Below, piece by piece: positions 1 to 8,798 of a DNA stretch of 64,000 bases. The number at the start of each line of letters is the position of its first letter. Positions within the stretch are counted from its first letter, which is position 1. The notes below the pieces were generated by a model. The model was not told the origin of the DNA. It ran no database searches and was given only the letters and a program-made list of their open reading frames with translations. Origin of the DNA: Candidatus Uhrbacteria bacterium (GTDB taxonomy: Bacteria; Patescibacteriota; Patescibacteriia; 2-12-FULL-60-25). The stretch is taken from NCBI GenBank assembly GCA_020854265.1, contig JADZFU010000004.1, positions 248,001 to 312,000 on the forward strand, in the 5' to 3' direction. The position numbers were made by a program, and so were the translations under genes.

Positions 1-2
1 GA

Positions 3-1100
3 TATGGATTCCATTCTTATCACGCAAAGAATGCAGAGAAGGCAAAAAACCAATCCGTTGTTTCCGTAACGATTGCCGAATTAAGCGCTTCCGACCAAAT
101 AAAGTTTTCCCGCGGCTGTGCAGATGCGGAAGCCGTATGCAGCGGAGTTTTGATCGCGCGGGATTTGGTGAATACGCCTTCGATGGACATGTTTCCGCTC
201 GCCATGGCCGAGGCGGCTACGCGCGTTGCGGATCGTTCAAAACGGATTTCCATCAAGATACTTGACCGCAGCCGCATGGAGCGGATGAAAATGCAGGCAG
301 CGTTGTCGGTTGCGCGCGGGTCGGAGCACGAGCCTGTCGGCGTGCATATGGTTTATAAACCGGCTGGAAAAGCCAAGAAACGCATCGTGATTGTCGGTAA
401 AGCCGTGACATTTGATTCGGGAGGCCTCTCGATCAAACCGGCCGACGGCATGATGACTATGAAGATGGACATGGCTGGCGGCGCATCCGTCATCGGGTTG
501 TTCCGTGCATTGGCGGATATCGATGTAGATGCCGAAGTCCATGGAATTTTTTTGGCGGTTGAAAATATGCCTTCCGGAAACGCCTATCGTCCGGGCGATG
601 TCGTGCGTGCCATGAACGGGACAACCATCGAAATATTGAATACCGATGCCGAGGGACGCGTTGTTTTGGCGGATGCGCTTTGCTATGCGCAAACGCTGGA
701 ACCAGACGCAATCATCGATTTGGCTACTCTTACGGGCGCTTGTATCGTGGCGCTCGGAGAAGATATTGCCGGGCTCATGACCAATGACCGAAAACTTGCC
801 GACCGGATTTTGGCTGCAGCTGACGAGAGCGGCGAGCCGATTTGGGAGCTGCCCATGTATACCCCGTATGAAGAGCATGTGAAGTCGCGGATTGCTGATA
901 TCAAAAATATCGGCGCACGCGGACAGGCGGGCACCATTGCCGGCGCCATGTTCCTCAAACATTTTGTCGGATCTACGCCGTGGGTTCATCTGGATATTGC
1001 CGGACCGGCCTATACCGAACGCGAATCGCGGCCCGATTTGCCGGCCGGTGCAACCGGCTTCGGAGTCAGAACGCTCGTGAGATATCTACAAGGATTGTAA
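3..1100 (+). CDS. pepA: Leucyl aminopeptidase (M17), 5' end missing
   Basis: Zinc/manganese aminopeptidase that removes N-terminal residues from cytoplasmic peptides. The ORF track starts at a TTG at 150, but the frame is open back to base 3 (YGFHSYHAKNAEKAK...), so the true start lies outside the window. Seen: the metal and catalytic signatures VGKAVTFDSGGLSIKP, KMDMAGGASV and NTDAEGRVVLADAL, which is the M17 hallmark. The usual VGKG is VGKA here. The C-terminal catalytic domain is complete and ends at a TAA. Only the N-terminal macro-like domain is cut. Family assignment is secure. Confidence 0.95.
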   Translation, partial: YGFHSYHAKNAEKAKNQSVVSVTIAELSASDQIKFSRGCADAEAVCSGVLIARDLVNTPSMDMFPLAMAEAATRVADRSKRISIKILDRSRMERMKMQAALSVARGSEHEPVGVHMVYKPAGKAKKRIVIVGKAVTFDSGGLSIKPADGMMTMKMDMAGGASVIGLFRALADIDVDAEVHGIFLAVENMPSGNAYRPGDVVRAMNGTTIEILNTDAEGRVVLADALCYAQTLEPDAIIDLATLTGACIVALGEDIAGLMTNDRKLADRILAAADESGEPIWELPMYTPYEEHVKSRIADIKNIGARGQAGTIAGAMFLKHFVGSTPWVHLDIAGPAYTERESRPDLPAGATGFGVRTLVRYLQGL

Positions 1101-1105
1101 ACGCG

Positions 1106-1114
1106 TGGTATACT
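1106..1114 (+). promoter_or_regulatory. Extended -10 promoter of the glutaredoxin gene
   Basis: TGgTATACT just after the pepA stop. No convincing -35. The predicted transcript has about 37 bases of leader without a Shine-Dalgarno motif. Confidence 0.5.
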
Positions 1115-1157
1115 GTCGACATAACGCGCAGAGCGAAACCAAAAATAAACGAACCTT

Positions 1158-1397
1158 ATGAATGTCAAAGTCTATTCCACACCGACCTGTCCTTATTGCA
1201 AACTCGCGAAAGATTATCTTCGCGAAAAACAAATTGCGTTTGAGGATATAGATGTTTCGGCTGATTCTGCCGCTGCCCAAACCATGGTCAAGCTTTCCGG
1301 ACAAATGGGGGTCCCGGTGCTTGATATTAACGGTTCCGTGATTGTCGGCTGGAACAAAACTGCGATTGAAGAAGCCTTAGCCGCGGTAAAAGCCTAA
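1158..1397 (+). CDS. Glutaredoxin/NrdH-like thiol-disulfide oxidoreductase
   Basis: A 79-residue protein with a thioredoxin fold. The CPYC active site sits near residues 11-14 (STPTCPYCKLAK), followed by the cis-proline loop GVPVLDI and a GW pair near the end, as in NrdH/Grx-like proteins. It probably reduces cytoplasmic disulfides or ribonucleotide reductase, taking electrons from thioredoxin reductase (a TrxB is at 25.6 kb). It has its own TATACT box. No Shine-Dalgarno before the ATG. Confidence 0.9.
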   Translation: MNVKVYSTPTCPYCKLAKDYLREKQIAFEDIDVSADSAAAQTMVKLSGQMGVPVLDINGSVIVGWNKTAIEEALAAVKA

Positions 1398-1451
1398 GCG
1401 ATAGCCCGGGATTTGACGGAATAACGCCGGCGAGAAAAGATAGGCCGGATT

Positions 1452-2189
1452 ATGTCTGCTTCATTGCGTTTTTTGGCTGTTTTTTCGGCCCTTGTTCTTT
1501 TGGGGGCAGGTTGTTTTGGCGCATCTGACACTGGTCCGCAGGATGTCTCATCAAGCGCAATACATTTTATCCCTGGAGACTCATTCGAACTGAAGCCGGC
1601 TTCCGGAAATACTCGGACGGTTACCATCAAACGATTTGCTCCAATGAACCACGCTGAAATCGATTGGTCGATGACGGATAATTCCGCTTCCGTTACAGGA
1701 ACGGTAACAAATATCAATCTTCAAAATTCGCATTCTGCCCAGCTGCCTGCATATTGGTTAAAAGGGAAGCAATCTTTGGCAGATGAAAAAACAGGCATCT
1801 GGCTTTCGGATGATGCGTTTCAGGAGCTATCCCGTACAAAGCAGACGATTTTAAATTACGGCATTTTTGACGAAGATGCCCAAGCGATCGTAAAGTCTGA
1901 CCCAGCATTCAAATCCGCATACGATGCGTTACGCAGCCGCGCCGGCACCGATGGCAAAACGCACGATCTCACTTTGATGAAAGCCGATGCCGAGCCGCTC
2001 GCTTGGAAAATTTCGGTCAACGGTAAAGAACGCGAGGTATCAGCTTGGCGCGCACGCAATTGGTTTGGCGAAATCGTCGTTCTCAATGACCGTCAGAATC
2101 CGCTCATACTGAAAATGACCTTGAACCAAGACGAATACATGGATAAGGTTTTTGCCTACGAAGTTTCGAATATTACCCTGAACCGCTAG
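1452..2189 (+). CDS. Predicted lipoprotein of unknown function
   Basis: 245 residues. The N-terminus (MSASLRFLAVFSALVLLGAGC) is a hydrophobic signal ending in a lipobox-like LGAGC, so the mature protein should begin with a lipid-modified Cys at about residue 21. The Lgt needed for this is encoded at 24.8 kb. The rest is a soluble, polar, extracytoplasmic domain that I do not recognise. It converges on the minus-strand gene that ends at 2190, with no spacer and no terminator hairpin. Confidence 0.75.
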   Translation: MSASLRFLAVFSALVLLGAGCFGASDTGPQDVSSSAIHFIPGDSFELKPASGNTRTVTIKRFAPMNHAEIDWSMTDNSASVTGTVTNINLQNSHSAQLPAYWLKGKQSLADEKTGIWLSDDAFQELSRTKQTILNYGIFDEDAQAIVKSDPAFKSAYDALRSRAGTDGKTHDLTLMKADAEPLAWKISVNGKEREVSAWRARNWFGEIVVLNDRQNPLILKMTLNQDEYMDKVFAYEVSNITLNR

Positions 2190-3074
2190 TTACTTGCGTT
2201 TCGTCCAAGAAAGTTTGCAGAGCTGGGGATAGAGGCGCTGATAATATATCTGGTCGCGGATTTGACGGATTTTTGAAATCTGCCGGCTTTGCGCTTCTAG
2301 TTTTTGGGGAAGCTGCACGCCCAGGTCCGGCCATGTTTTTTTACCGCCTTCCCATTCCGTTTCGGAGGATTGTTCGAATGCGTTCAGGAATTTGTCCCAT
2401 TCCCGTGCGAGACGTTCTTCTATGTAGGTTACGGCTTTGTCGGTTTGGCTCTCGCAATCTACTTGTTCGATGGTTTTGACGACGTGTTCCATTCCTTCGA
2501 TATCCGGATCCACGATAGCGAGTTCGGTTTGTTTTCCTTTTTCGAGGAATCGCGCATGCTCTTTGTGCTGCGCCTCGTCTTGTTTGAGTATCTCCTGCGC
2601 GACAGTAAGCGCGATGGTTTGGTCGGTTCTCGGGTTTCTCATCCAGCTTGCAGCCCGGATCATTTCGCGCACGCGGTCTGCGTCCTCCGCGCTGCCGTCC
2701 GCCTTTGCCAATTCAAGATCATCCAGCAGGAGCGGCTCGGCATCCCATGTATTGCACAGGAAAATATTTTTACAGATCTCGGCGCGGGTTTTTGGCTGCG
2801 GATGGCGCGACTCGAAATATCCAGGGCGCCGGCTCTGCATTTTTGCGCCAAGATCGCGGATACGCGCGTACTTTTCTATCTCGGCTTCATCGGCATTTCC
2901 GGCATCCGGATGAAAATACACATACAGACTGCGCTCGTCCGGCATGCGTTCGGCTTTGATTTTGTTTTCTTTGGACTCCTTTTCTTTGAAGCCGCGTTCT
3001 TGACGCGCGCTCGCATCGCGGGCTGCTTGGAAACGGTGATACGAGGCCGCACTGCGGCGTTCAAAGGGGTTCAT
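2190..3074 (-). CDS. Unknown charged cytoplasmic protein, coupled to era
   Basis: 294 residues from the chosen start (MNPFERRSA). The track starts at 3095, but the ATG at 3074 overlaps the era stop as ATGA, the usual coupling in this genome. The protein is rich in Lys, Glu and Arg, probably mostly helical, with no signal peptide or membrane segment. I recognise no family. It is the third gene of an rlmD-like/era/unknown operon, which might hint at a link to ribosomes or RNA, but that is only context. Confidence 0.65.
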   Translation of the reverse strand: MNPFERRSAASYHRFQAARDASARQERGFKEKESKENKIKAERMPDERSLYVYFHPDAGNADEAEIEKYARIRDLGAKMQSRRPGYFESRHPQPKTRAEICKNIFLCNTWDAEPLLLDDLELAKADGSAEDADRVREMIRAASWMRNPRTDQTIALTVAQEILKQDEAQHKEHARFLEKGKQTELAIVDPDIEGMEHVVKTIEQVDCESQTDKAVTYIEERLAREWDKFLNAFEQSSETEWEGGKKTWPDLGVQLPQKLEAQSRQISKIRQIRDQIYYQRLYPQLCKLSWTKRK

Positions 3075-3928
3075 ATGTGAAAACGTTGCGGCCATTTTGG
3101 ATCGACTTTGACGGTGAGTTCGAGATACAGCTTCATGTCGGAAGCGGCTTCAATTTCTTGGCGTGCGTCCATACCGATCTGTTTGATCATGCTGGCGCCT
3201 TCTCCGATAATCATTTTCTTATACCGTTCGTCCGTCGTCCAGACCGTTGCGGAAATACGGCGTCCGTTTTTTCCGCGTTCTTCGATGTCGGTTACCTCGA
3301 CATGGATGCTGTAGGGGAGCTCTTCATCGAGCCGCAAGAAGATTTTTTCGCGGATGACTTCTTCGAGCCAATCCTTGTGGCTCATGTCGGTTAATTGTAG
3401 ATCCGGATAAAACGGTTCGCCTTCTGGCAGAAGCTCGAAAATTTTATCCACGAGCGTGTTCAGGTCTTGTTTGCGCAGGGCCGAAATTTCGAGCGTGGCT
3501 TTTTGTCCGACATCGATGACGCTCATGTTCATCAAAAACGGCTTGCGGTCCGGTGCAAGGTCGCTTTTGTTAATGGCGAGGATTATCGGAACCGGGAGTT
3601 TGCGCAGCATGCGCTGGATGTCGTCTTCCTCCGGGCCAGGTTCTCGTGTGGGATCGGTAACGTAGATTACAAGATCGATGCCCTCGAGCTGTTCTCGGAC
3701 CGAAGCATTCAGTTTTTGCGAGAGTTCGTCTTTTTTTCCCAGAAAGAATCCCGGCGTATCCACAAAGACAATTTGGCCGCGTGCATCGTGTTTGATGCCG
3801 CGGACAGGACGGCGCGTTGTCTGCGCTTTGGGCGTTACAATCGCCACCTTGGAGCCAACCAAGGCGTTCAACAGGGTCGACTTGCCGACATTTGAGCGGC
3901 CAGCCAAAACAACAAAGCCGGATTTCAT
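3071..3928 (-). CDS. era: GTPase Era
   Basis: Ribosome-assembly GTPase that binds 16S rRNA. Seen in order: G1 AGRSNVGKST near residues 9-18, switch region TTRRPVRGI, G3 DTPG, G4 NKSD, then a C-terminal KH domain with the IIGEGASMIKQIG loop. 285 residues is close to the normal Era length. It starts inside the stop of the upstream methyltransferase (ATGA overlap at 3925-3928) and its own stop overlaps the next start, so three genes are translated in tandem. Confidence 0.96.
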   Translation of the reverse strand: MKSGFVVLAGRSNVGKSTLLNALVGSKVAIVTPKAQTTRRPVRGIKHDARGQIVFVDTPGFFLGKKDELSQKLNASVREQLEGIDLVIYVTDPTREPGPEEDDIQRMLRKLPVPIILAINKSDLAPDRKPFLMNMSVIDVGQKATLEISALRKQDLNTLVDKIFELLPEGEPFYPDLQLTDMSHKDWLEEVIREKIFLRLDEELPYSIHVEVTDIEERGKNGRRISATVWTTDERYKKMIIGEGASMIKQIGMDARQEIEAASDMKLYLELTVKVDPKWPQRFHI

Positions 3929-5217
3929 GTATTTGAGTATACCAGTTTTGCTACGACCTCGACATGCGGCGTATGGGGGAAGAGGTCCAGAGCTTGGAGG
4001 GATTCTACGCGGTATTTTGTCTTGAGCTGTTTCAATTCCTCGGCAAGACGATGGAAATTGCAGGAGACGTAAATGATTTGTGGCGGTTCGTTTTCAAGCA
4101 GGGCCTTGAGCGCTTTTGGATGGAGTCCGGCACGCGGCGGGTCGATGATCACCGCATCCGGTTTTTCGGCCGACCAATCGAGAGCCTCGACCGGGCCTGC
4201 GCCCCAGCGGGTCTTGTCCGCAACGCCATTATCTGCGGCGTTCCGTTTTGCGAGCTCAATTGCCGGAGTATCCAGCTCGTGGCCGTACACCTCATTCCCT
4301 TTTTTCGCAGCGGCAATTCCAAAAAAACCAAGTCCGCAATACAGATCGAGAATTTTTCCGGAGGGCAGGAGATCCAAAACAGCAGTTTGGAGTTTGCCGG
4401 CCATGTCGGAATTTGTTTGAAAAAAAGAATTCGGATGGATGGTATAACGGATACCGTTTACTTCTTCCGTCAGATATTCGTTTCCATGCAAGAGGATAAA
4501 AGATTTTGCATAGGAAACATCGGTGATCTCCGGGTTCTCGCCGAGATACAGCGTGGTGCAGAGCGGAGCGAGGGCGGTTTTGATCTGTTCGTGAAACGGG
4601 GCAAGCCGTGCAAAATCCTTTACAAGGAGGATGATCATCCGCTCAGAGGTATTTTTTCCGAGACGAATGACCGTATAACGCAGATCACCGGTGTATTTTT
4701 TTGCATCCCATGGTTCGAGCTTGAGATCGCGCATCAGGCCACGAATGGTTTCCAAAATGCTTGGCGTTTCTTTGTCCAATAACAGACATTCTTTGATATC
4801 GACGTATCGATTCCATGATCCGTATTCTTTGAGGCCGAGTTCGCCCTTCCATCCAAATACATAATCCATCCTATTTCTAAAAAAGAATTGTTCGGTTGAG
4901 GGCTGGACAATAACGGGCTGTTCGAAGGTTTTTTGCAGCATGTCTTGTTTCAAGCGCAGCTGGGCATCATACGATAGCTGCTGCCAGAGGCAGCCGCCGC
5001 ACACGCCGGCATGCGGACATGGCGCATCGACACGGTCCGAAGAAGGGGAGGTGATTTTCGTCAGCCGTGCGATTTTCATTCCTTTGTCGCGTTTGACAAA
5101 GGCGGCCTCCACTTCGTCTCCGGGGAAGGTGAAAGGGATAACTCGGTCTTCAAACATGCCGCGACCTTTATCGTCGAGACCGGTTATTTTGCCATTCAGG
5201 GTGTCGCCAAATTTCAT
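3925..5217 (-). CDS. rlmD: 23S rRNA (uracil-5-)-methyltransferase, RlmD/TrmA family
   Basis: SAM-dependent RNA m5U methyltransferase, 430 residues. Residues 1-58 form a TRAM RNA-binding domain. An Fe-S cluster motif CPHAGVCGGC follows (Cys 67, 73, 76). The C-terminal Rossmann domain has ILDLYCGLGFFG, the DPPRAGLHP motif and the catalytic Cys in YVSCNFHRLA. The family is clear. Whether the target is U1939 (RlmD), U747 or tRNA U54 cannot be decided from sequence. No Shine-Dalgarno precedes the ATG, and it lies just downstream of the terminator of the 5286-5549 unit. Confidence 0.9.
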   Translation of the reverse strand: MKFGDTLNGKITGLDDKGRGMFEDRVIPFTFPGDEVEAAFVKRDKGMKIARLTKITSPSSDRVDAPCPHAGVCGGCLWQQLSYDAQLRLKQDMLQKTFEQPVIVQPSTEQFFFRNRMDYVFGWKGELGLKEYGSWNRYVDIKECLLLDKETPSILETIRGLMRDLKLEPWDAKKYTGDLRYTVIRLGKNTSERMIILLVKDFARLAPFHEQIKTALAPLCTTLYLGENPEITDVSYAKSFILLHGNEYLTEEVNGIRYTIHPNSFFQTNSDMAGKLQTAVLDLLPSGKILDLYCGLGFFGIAAAKKGNEVYGHELDTPAIELAKRNAADNGVADKTRWGAGPVEALDWSAEKPDAVIIDPPRAGLHPKALKALLENEPPQIIYVSCNFHRLAEELKQLKTKYRVESLQALDLFPHTPHVEVVAKLVYSNT

Positions 5218-5234
5218 GGGAGCATGGAAACATG

Positions 5235-5265
5235 AAACGGCCGCCCGGAGAAGGGGCGGCCGTTT
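5235..5265 (-). terminator. Terminator of the 5286-5549 unit
   Basis: Perfect 12-bp stem AAACGGCCGCCC / GGGCGGCCGTTT with a 7-base loop, after the stop and a TGACCTGACCGAACC stretch. The T-tract is short. It sits only 18 bases before the rlmD-like start. Confidence 0.75.
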
Positions 5266-5285
5266 GGTTCGGTCAGGTCAGGTTG

Positions 5286-5549
5286 TCAGATCAGGCTGTT
5301 CGCCTTGAGGCGGGCGTATTCGCCGCGCACGTAGGGACCGACGCGGTCGGGCGTGGTGGGTCCCGTGAAGGGACTGCCGAGGAAGCCGTCGATGAACTGC
5401 TCGTTGGCGCCGAAGTACTCGGCGGGCAGGCTGCTCAGGTCGGCCTTGATGCGGCGGGGCTCGTCGAGCGAGGCGCCGTAGAGCACGCCGGCCTTGAGGC
5501 CCGCGAGCTCGAGATAGCCGTCCTTGTTCTCGATGGTGCGCGTCTCCAT
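5286..5549 (-). CDS. Unknown small protein, GC-rich solo unit A
   Basis: 87 residues from METRTIENKDG. This ATG is chosen over the track start at 5600 because AAGGAGGT lies 5 bases upstream. Codons end mostly in G or C, unlike the flanking era/rlmD-like and TrmH genes. No signal, membrane segment or known motif. The sequence contains YLELAGLKAGVLYGASLDEPRRI and a Pro/Gly-rich C-terminal half. It has its own sigma-70 type promoter, a leader hairpin and a terminator, so it is an independent unit. Function unknown. Confidence 0.7.
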   Translation of the reverse strand: METRTIENKDGYLELAGLKAGVLYGASLDEPRRIKADLSSLPAEYFGANEQFIDGFLGSPFTGPTTPDRVGPYVRGEYARLKANSLI

Positions 5550-5567
5550 GAAACCTCCTTGTGCCAG

Positions 5568-5586
5568 AGCTGTTGAAATAACAGCT
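5568..5586 (-). promoter_or_regulatory. Leader hairpin upstream of unit A
   Basis: Perfect 7-bp inverted repeat AGCTGTT-N5-AACAGCT between the promoter and the Shine-Dalgarno of the 5286-5549 gene. It could stabilise the mRNA or bind a regulator. No T-tract, so not a terminator. Confidence 0.5.
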
Positions 5587-5599
5587 TCATGGACTTGCA

Positions 5600-5628
5600 A
5601 GAATAGCTTATTTAAGCCATTTTGTCAA
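5600..5628 (-). promoter_or_regulatory. Promoter of unit A
   Basis: TTGACA - 17 bases - TATTCT on the minus strand. The -35 lies immediately before the start of the divergent TrmH-family gene at 5634. Confidence 0.7.
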
Positions 5629-5633
5629 TCAAT

Positions 5634-6095
5634 ATGCGCGAACTTCATTTAATGGCACACGATATACGCTCGCTCGAGAATGTCGGCGCGCTTTTTCGGA
5701 CATGCGATTCGCTGGGTGTCGCAAAGCTTTGGCTGACCGGATATACCGCAGCGCCTCCTGATCCGCGAATCACAAAAGTTGCTCTGGGAGCGGATAAATC
5801 CGTCGTATTCGAACAGAAAACGGATATTATGGAATTGATCAAACAATTTCGTGCCGAGGGTATCCCTGTTTATGCATTAGAACTCACCAAAGACGCGATT
5901 GATTTGGCTAAATTTGCTGCGCCAGACCGCATGGCATTGATTGTCGGAACGGAAACAACGGGGATTCCGCCGTCGCTTATCGAAGCATGCGATGGCGCGA
6001 TCAAAATCACCCAAAAAGGGATCAAAGAATCGTTAAATGCCGCCGTGGCCGCAGGAATTGCTTGTTGGGCTATTTTGGATGGACAAAAGGGCTAA
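5634..6095 (+). CDS. TrmH/SpoU-family RNA 2'-O-methyltransferase
   Basis: SAM-dependent SPOUT methylase of tRNA or rRNA ribose, 153 residues from MRELHLMAHD (the track start at 5622 is a TTG). The three SpoU motifs are present: NVGALFRTCDSLGV, ALIVGTETTGIPPSLIEACD and KESLNAAVAAGIACW. There is no extra RNA-binding domain, as in TrmL-sized members. The exact target nucleotide cannot be told. Confidence 0.9.
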   Translation: MRELHLMAHDIRSLENVGALFRTCDSLGVAKLWLTGYTAAPPDPRITKVALGADKSVVFEQKTDIMELIKQFRAEGIPVYALELTKDAIDLAKFAAPDRMALIVGTETTGIPPSLIEACDGAIKITQKGIKESLNAAVAAGIACWAILDGQKG

Positions 6096-6099
6096 AATC

Positions 6100-6108
6100 T
6101 GCTAGATT
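6100..6108 (+). promoter_or_regulatory. Extended -10, leaderless start of the glycosyltransferase
   Basis: TGcTAGATT ends 7 bases before the ATG at 6116. It supports the ATG rather than the much longer track ORF beginning at 5987. Confidence 0.55.
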
Positions 6109-6115
6109 AGGGAGC

Positions 6116-6844
6116 ATGAAACTCACGATTGTCATCCCAACAAAGAATGAGGAAACCCTGCTTCCGCGGCTTTTGCAATCCATCCGCGCGCAGGAGTTTC
6201 AGGATTATGAAATCGTAGTCGCCGATGCCCATTCGACCGACCAAACTCGCACCATTGCCGAAGCGCATGGAGCGCGTGTCGTGGACGGCGGAATGCCTGG
6301 CCCAGGGCGCAATCGCGGTGCCGAAGCGGCAAAGGGCGAGATTTTGTTTTTTATGGATTCGGATGTCGTCTTGCCGGAGCCGAGCTTTTTGAAAGATATC
6401 GTGTCCGAGTTTGAAGCGGTATCAGCAGGAGTGGCTACGCTCGCTCTTAAACCGATGACCGATAATGTATTCGATAAATTCGGCCATGAATTTTACAATG
6501 TGTATTTAAAGGCGCTCGAGAGTATCCGTCCGCATGCCGTAGGTACCTGCATCATGGCGCGCAAGGATGTGCACGATGCCATCGGCGGCTTTGACGAAGA
6601 TGTTGTTTTTGCGGAAGACATGGAATACGTCCAACGCGCACACGAAAAGGGACATTTGTTCAAGGTGATGCGTTCGCATCCGATGCTGGTATCGGTCCGC
6701 CGCCTAGAAAAAGATGGCCGTTTAAATGTTGCTGCAAAGTATATTTACGGAGAATGGCACATGATCACCAAGGGTCCATTCAAACGCCTGCCATTCGAGT
6801 ACAAGTTTGCGCATTTTGACGAGGGCGATAAACCAACGGAGTAA
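6116..6844 (+). CDS. Family 2 glycosyltransferase
   Basis: 242 residues, GT-A fold. Begins MKLTIVIPTKNEETLLPRLLQSI, typical of GT2, with the nucleotide-sugar loop ADAHSTDQT and the metal-binding FMDSDVVLP (DxD-type). No membrane segments, so probably peripheral. It likely transfers a sugar to a cell-surface glycan or lipid carrier. It is followed after 2 bases by the Rieske gene and then murJ. Donor and acceptor are unknown. Confidence 0.88.
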   Translation: MKLTIVIPTKNEETLLPRLLQSIRAQEFQDYEIVVADAHSTDQTRTIAEAHGARVVDGGMPGPGRNRGAEAAKGEILFFMDSDVVLPEPSFLKDIVSEFEAVSAGVATLALKPMTDNVFDKFGHEFYNVYLKALESIRPHAVGTCIMARKDVHDAIGGFDEDVVFAEDMEYVQRAHEKGHLFKVMRSHPMLVSVRRLEKDGRLNVAAKYIYGEWHMITKGPFKRLPFEYKFAHFDEGDKPTE

Positions 6845-6846
6845 AC

Positions 6847-7188
6847 ATGCCGCTCAAGCGCCGCATTCCCGTTGCCAAAACGGGAGAGATTCCGGACGGG
6901 CAAACAAAATCGTTCCAATTCGGACCGTTCAAGGGGATTGCTATTCGTAAAAACGGGAAACTGATCGCTTTTGTGAATCGATGCACCCACATGGGCGGAC
7001 CTGTTGAAATGCATGCAAGCGGAAACAAGCTCCGCTGCCGCTGGCATGGAGCAGATTTTCATCCGGAAACGGGGGAGGCGATAGAAGGACAAGCTCCACA
7101 AGGGACGGCGCTCCAAAGGATCGAACTGATCGAACAAGACGGAACCGTGTTTGCTTTGCTAGAATTACCGGACGATCCTTTCGGCTAA
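6847..7188 (+). CDS. Rieske [2Fe-2S] ferredoxin-like protein
   Basis: 113 residues carrying the two Rieske cluster motifs CTHMGG and CRWHGADF, so two Cys and two His ligands are present. It is a soluble, stand-alone ferredoxin-type Rieske protein with no oxygenase domain or membrane anchor. It may pass electrons to an unknown partner. It lies between a glycosyltransferase and murJ with 2-base gaps. Nothing nearby identifies a redox partner. Confidence 0.88.
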   Translation: MPLKRRIPVAKTGEIPDGQTKSFQFGPFKGIAIRKNGKLIAFVNRCTHMGGPVEMHASGNKLRCRWHGADFHPETGEAIEGQAPQGTALQRIELIEQDGTVFALLELPDDPFG

Positions 7189-7190
7189 CT

Positions 7191-8798
7191 ATGCTCCGCT
7201 GGCTTTCAAGAATTTTTAACGGTCAAACCGACGGTATTACCGCTGCGGCACTTATCGTAGGAGCGTCATCGCTTCTGTCGCGCGTGCTCGGAATCGTCCG
7301 CGACCGCGTTCTTGCCGGGACTTTCGGGGCAGGCGATGCGCTGGATGCTTATTACGCGGCATTCCGTTTGCCGGACACGGTCTACAATCTCGTGATTTTA
7401 GGAGCTATCTCTGCCGGATTCATACCGGTATTTACGGAGTATCTTGAAAAGAAAGGAAAAAGCGAAGCCGCAAAAATCGCAGGACAGATTTTATCGACGG
7501 TCGGGGTTATTCTGGTTGCCGGCAGTATTTTGGTATTCATATTTGCCCCGTGGATTTTACCGTTCATTGTCCCGGGCTTTTCATCCGAAAAATTATCGCT
7601 GACCGTCGAGCTGACCCGTATCATGACGCTTTCGCCGGTATTTCTTGGATTGTCGGCGGTGATTGGGGGCGTGATGCAATCCTTGAAGCGTTATGTCGGA
7701 TTCGCATTGGCTCCAATTATGTATAATGCGGGAATTATCGGAGGAACGTTAATCCTTGGTCCCTCGATTGGCATTCTCGGCGCAGCGTGGGGCGTCGTGG
7801 TCGGAGCATTTCTCCATCTCATTGTGCAGGCAGCGGCTTTCTCGGACTTTTCCATGATGCGGCTGCCGGTTCCGACCTTAAAATCCGAAGCCGTGCGCAA
7901 GATCTTGTCGCTTATGGGTCCGCGGACAGCGGCGCTTGGCGTATCACAGCTCAGTCTTGTGATTTTGCTTGGTATTGCGACAACGCTTCCGGCCGGGTCG
8001 GTGGCCGTCTATAATCTTGCAAATAATTTGCAGAGTTTTCCGTTAGGCGTATTCGGCATTTCATTTGCTATCGCCGCGTTTCCGCTTCTCTCGCAGGCGG
8101 CAAGCAGGTCGGATGATGCGGCGTTCCGCGCCGCTCTCACGGGAGCGGCTCGTAAAATCGCGTTTTTTATTCTCCCGGCAACGGCTGCGTTCATCCTTCT
8201 GCGCGCGCAGATCGTTCGGTTGGTTCTCGGTATGGGCGAATTCGATTGGAGCGACACGATTCGTACTGCCGATGTGGTTGCATTGCTGGCATTGTCATTG
8301 ATCGCACAGTCGATTGTTCCGCTCCTGACGCGTGCATTTTATGCACGGCAAAATACTTGGACGCCATTTTGGATAACGGCAATTGGCGAATCGCTGACTA
8401 TCGTATTAGCGCTTTGGTTCCGTACATCCTTTGGCCTGCTTGGTTTGGCGGCGGCGGTTTCTATCTCCATTACCATCCAATGCCTGCTACTTGTGGCTGC
8501 ACTTAGAAAACAGTTTGGATCATTAGGACGCGGCGAGTTCATGTATTCGGTATATCGGAACGGCGTAGCCACGATTGCGTTTTGCGTTGCGGGTTTTCCG
8601 GTACGCGAATGGCTCGGTACCGTTTTTCCGCTCCGTACATTCTGGCAGGTTGCCCTTCAATTTAGTGCAGCGTTTTTTGCAGGGATGGTGGCCTTTTGTA
8701 TCACGGCGTGGCTCATGAAATCGCCGGAATGGAAGGAGCTGTCGGAGGCTATTCGACAACGGCTATGGAAAAAGGCTAAGCTCATGGAAGTCATATGA
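7191..8798 (+). CDS. murJ: Lipid II flippase MurJ (MviN family)
   Basis: 535 residues with about 14 hydrophobic helices. The N-terminus ALIVGASSLLSRVLGIVRDRVLAGTFGAGDALDAYYAAFRLPD is the MurJ/MviN signature with the conserved arginines of the central cavity. It moves lipid-linked peptidoglycan precursor across the cytoplasmic membrane. Its stop overlaps the next start (ATGA at 8795-8798). Confidence 0.95.
   Translation: MLRWLSRIFNGQTDGITAAALIVGASSLLSRVLGIVRDRVLAGTFGAGDALDAYYAAFRLPDTVYNLVILGAISAGFIPVFTEYLEKKGKSEAAKIAGQILSTVGVILVAGSILVFIFAPWILPFIVPGFSSEKLSLTVELTRIMTLSPVFLGLSAVIGGVMQSLKRYVGFALAPIMYNAGIIGGTLILGPSIGILGAAWGVVVGAFLHLIVQAAAFSDFSMMRLPVPTLKSEAVRKILSLMGPRTAALGVSQLSLVILLGIATTLPAGSVAVYNLANNLQSFPLGVFGISFAIAAFPLLSQAASRSDDAAFRAALTGAARKIAFFILPATAAFILLRAQIVRLVLGMGEFDWSDTIRTADVVALLALSLIAQSIVPLLTRAFYARQNTWTPFWITAIGESLTIVLALWFRTSFGLLGLAAAVSISITIQCLLLVAALRKQFGSLGRGEFMYSVYRNGVATIAFCVAGFPVREWLGTVFPLRTFWQVALQFSAAFFAGMVAFCITAWLMKSPEWKELSEAIRQRLWKKAKLMEVI

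Noticed and set aside
2304-3080. Long plus-strand ORF opposite the 2190-3074 gene
   Set aside because: Shadow frame; the minus-strand gene is coupled to era by an ATGA overlap and has protein-like composition.
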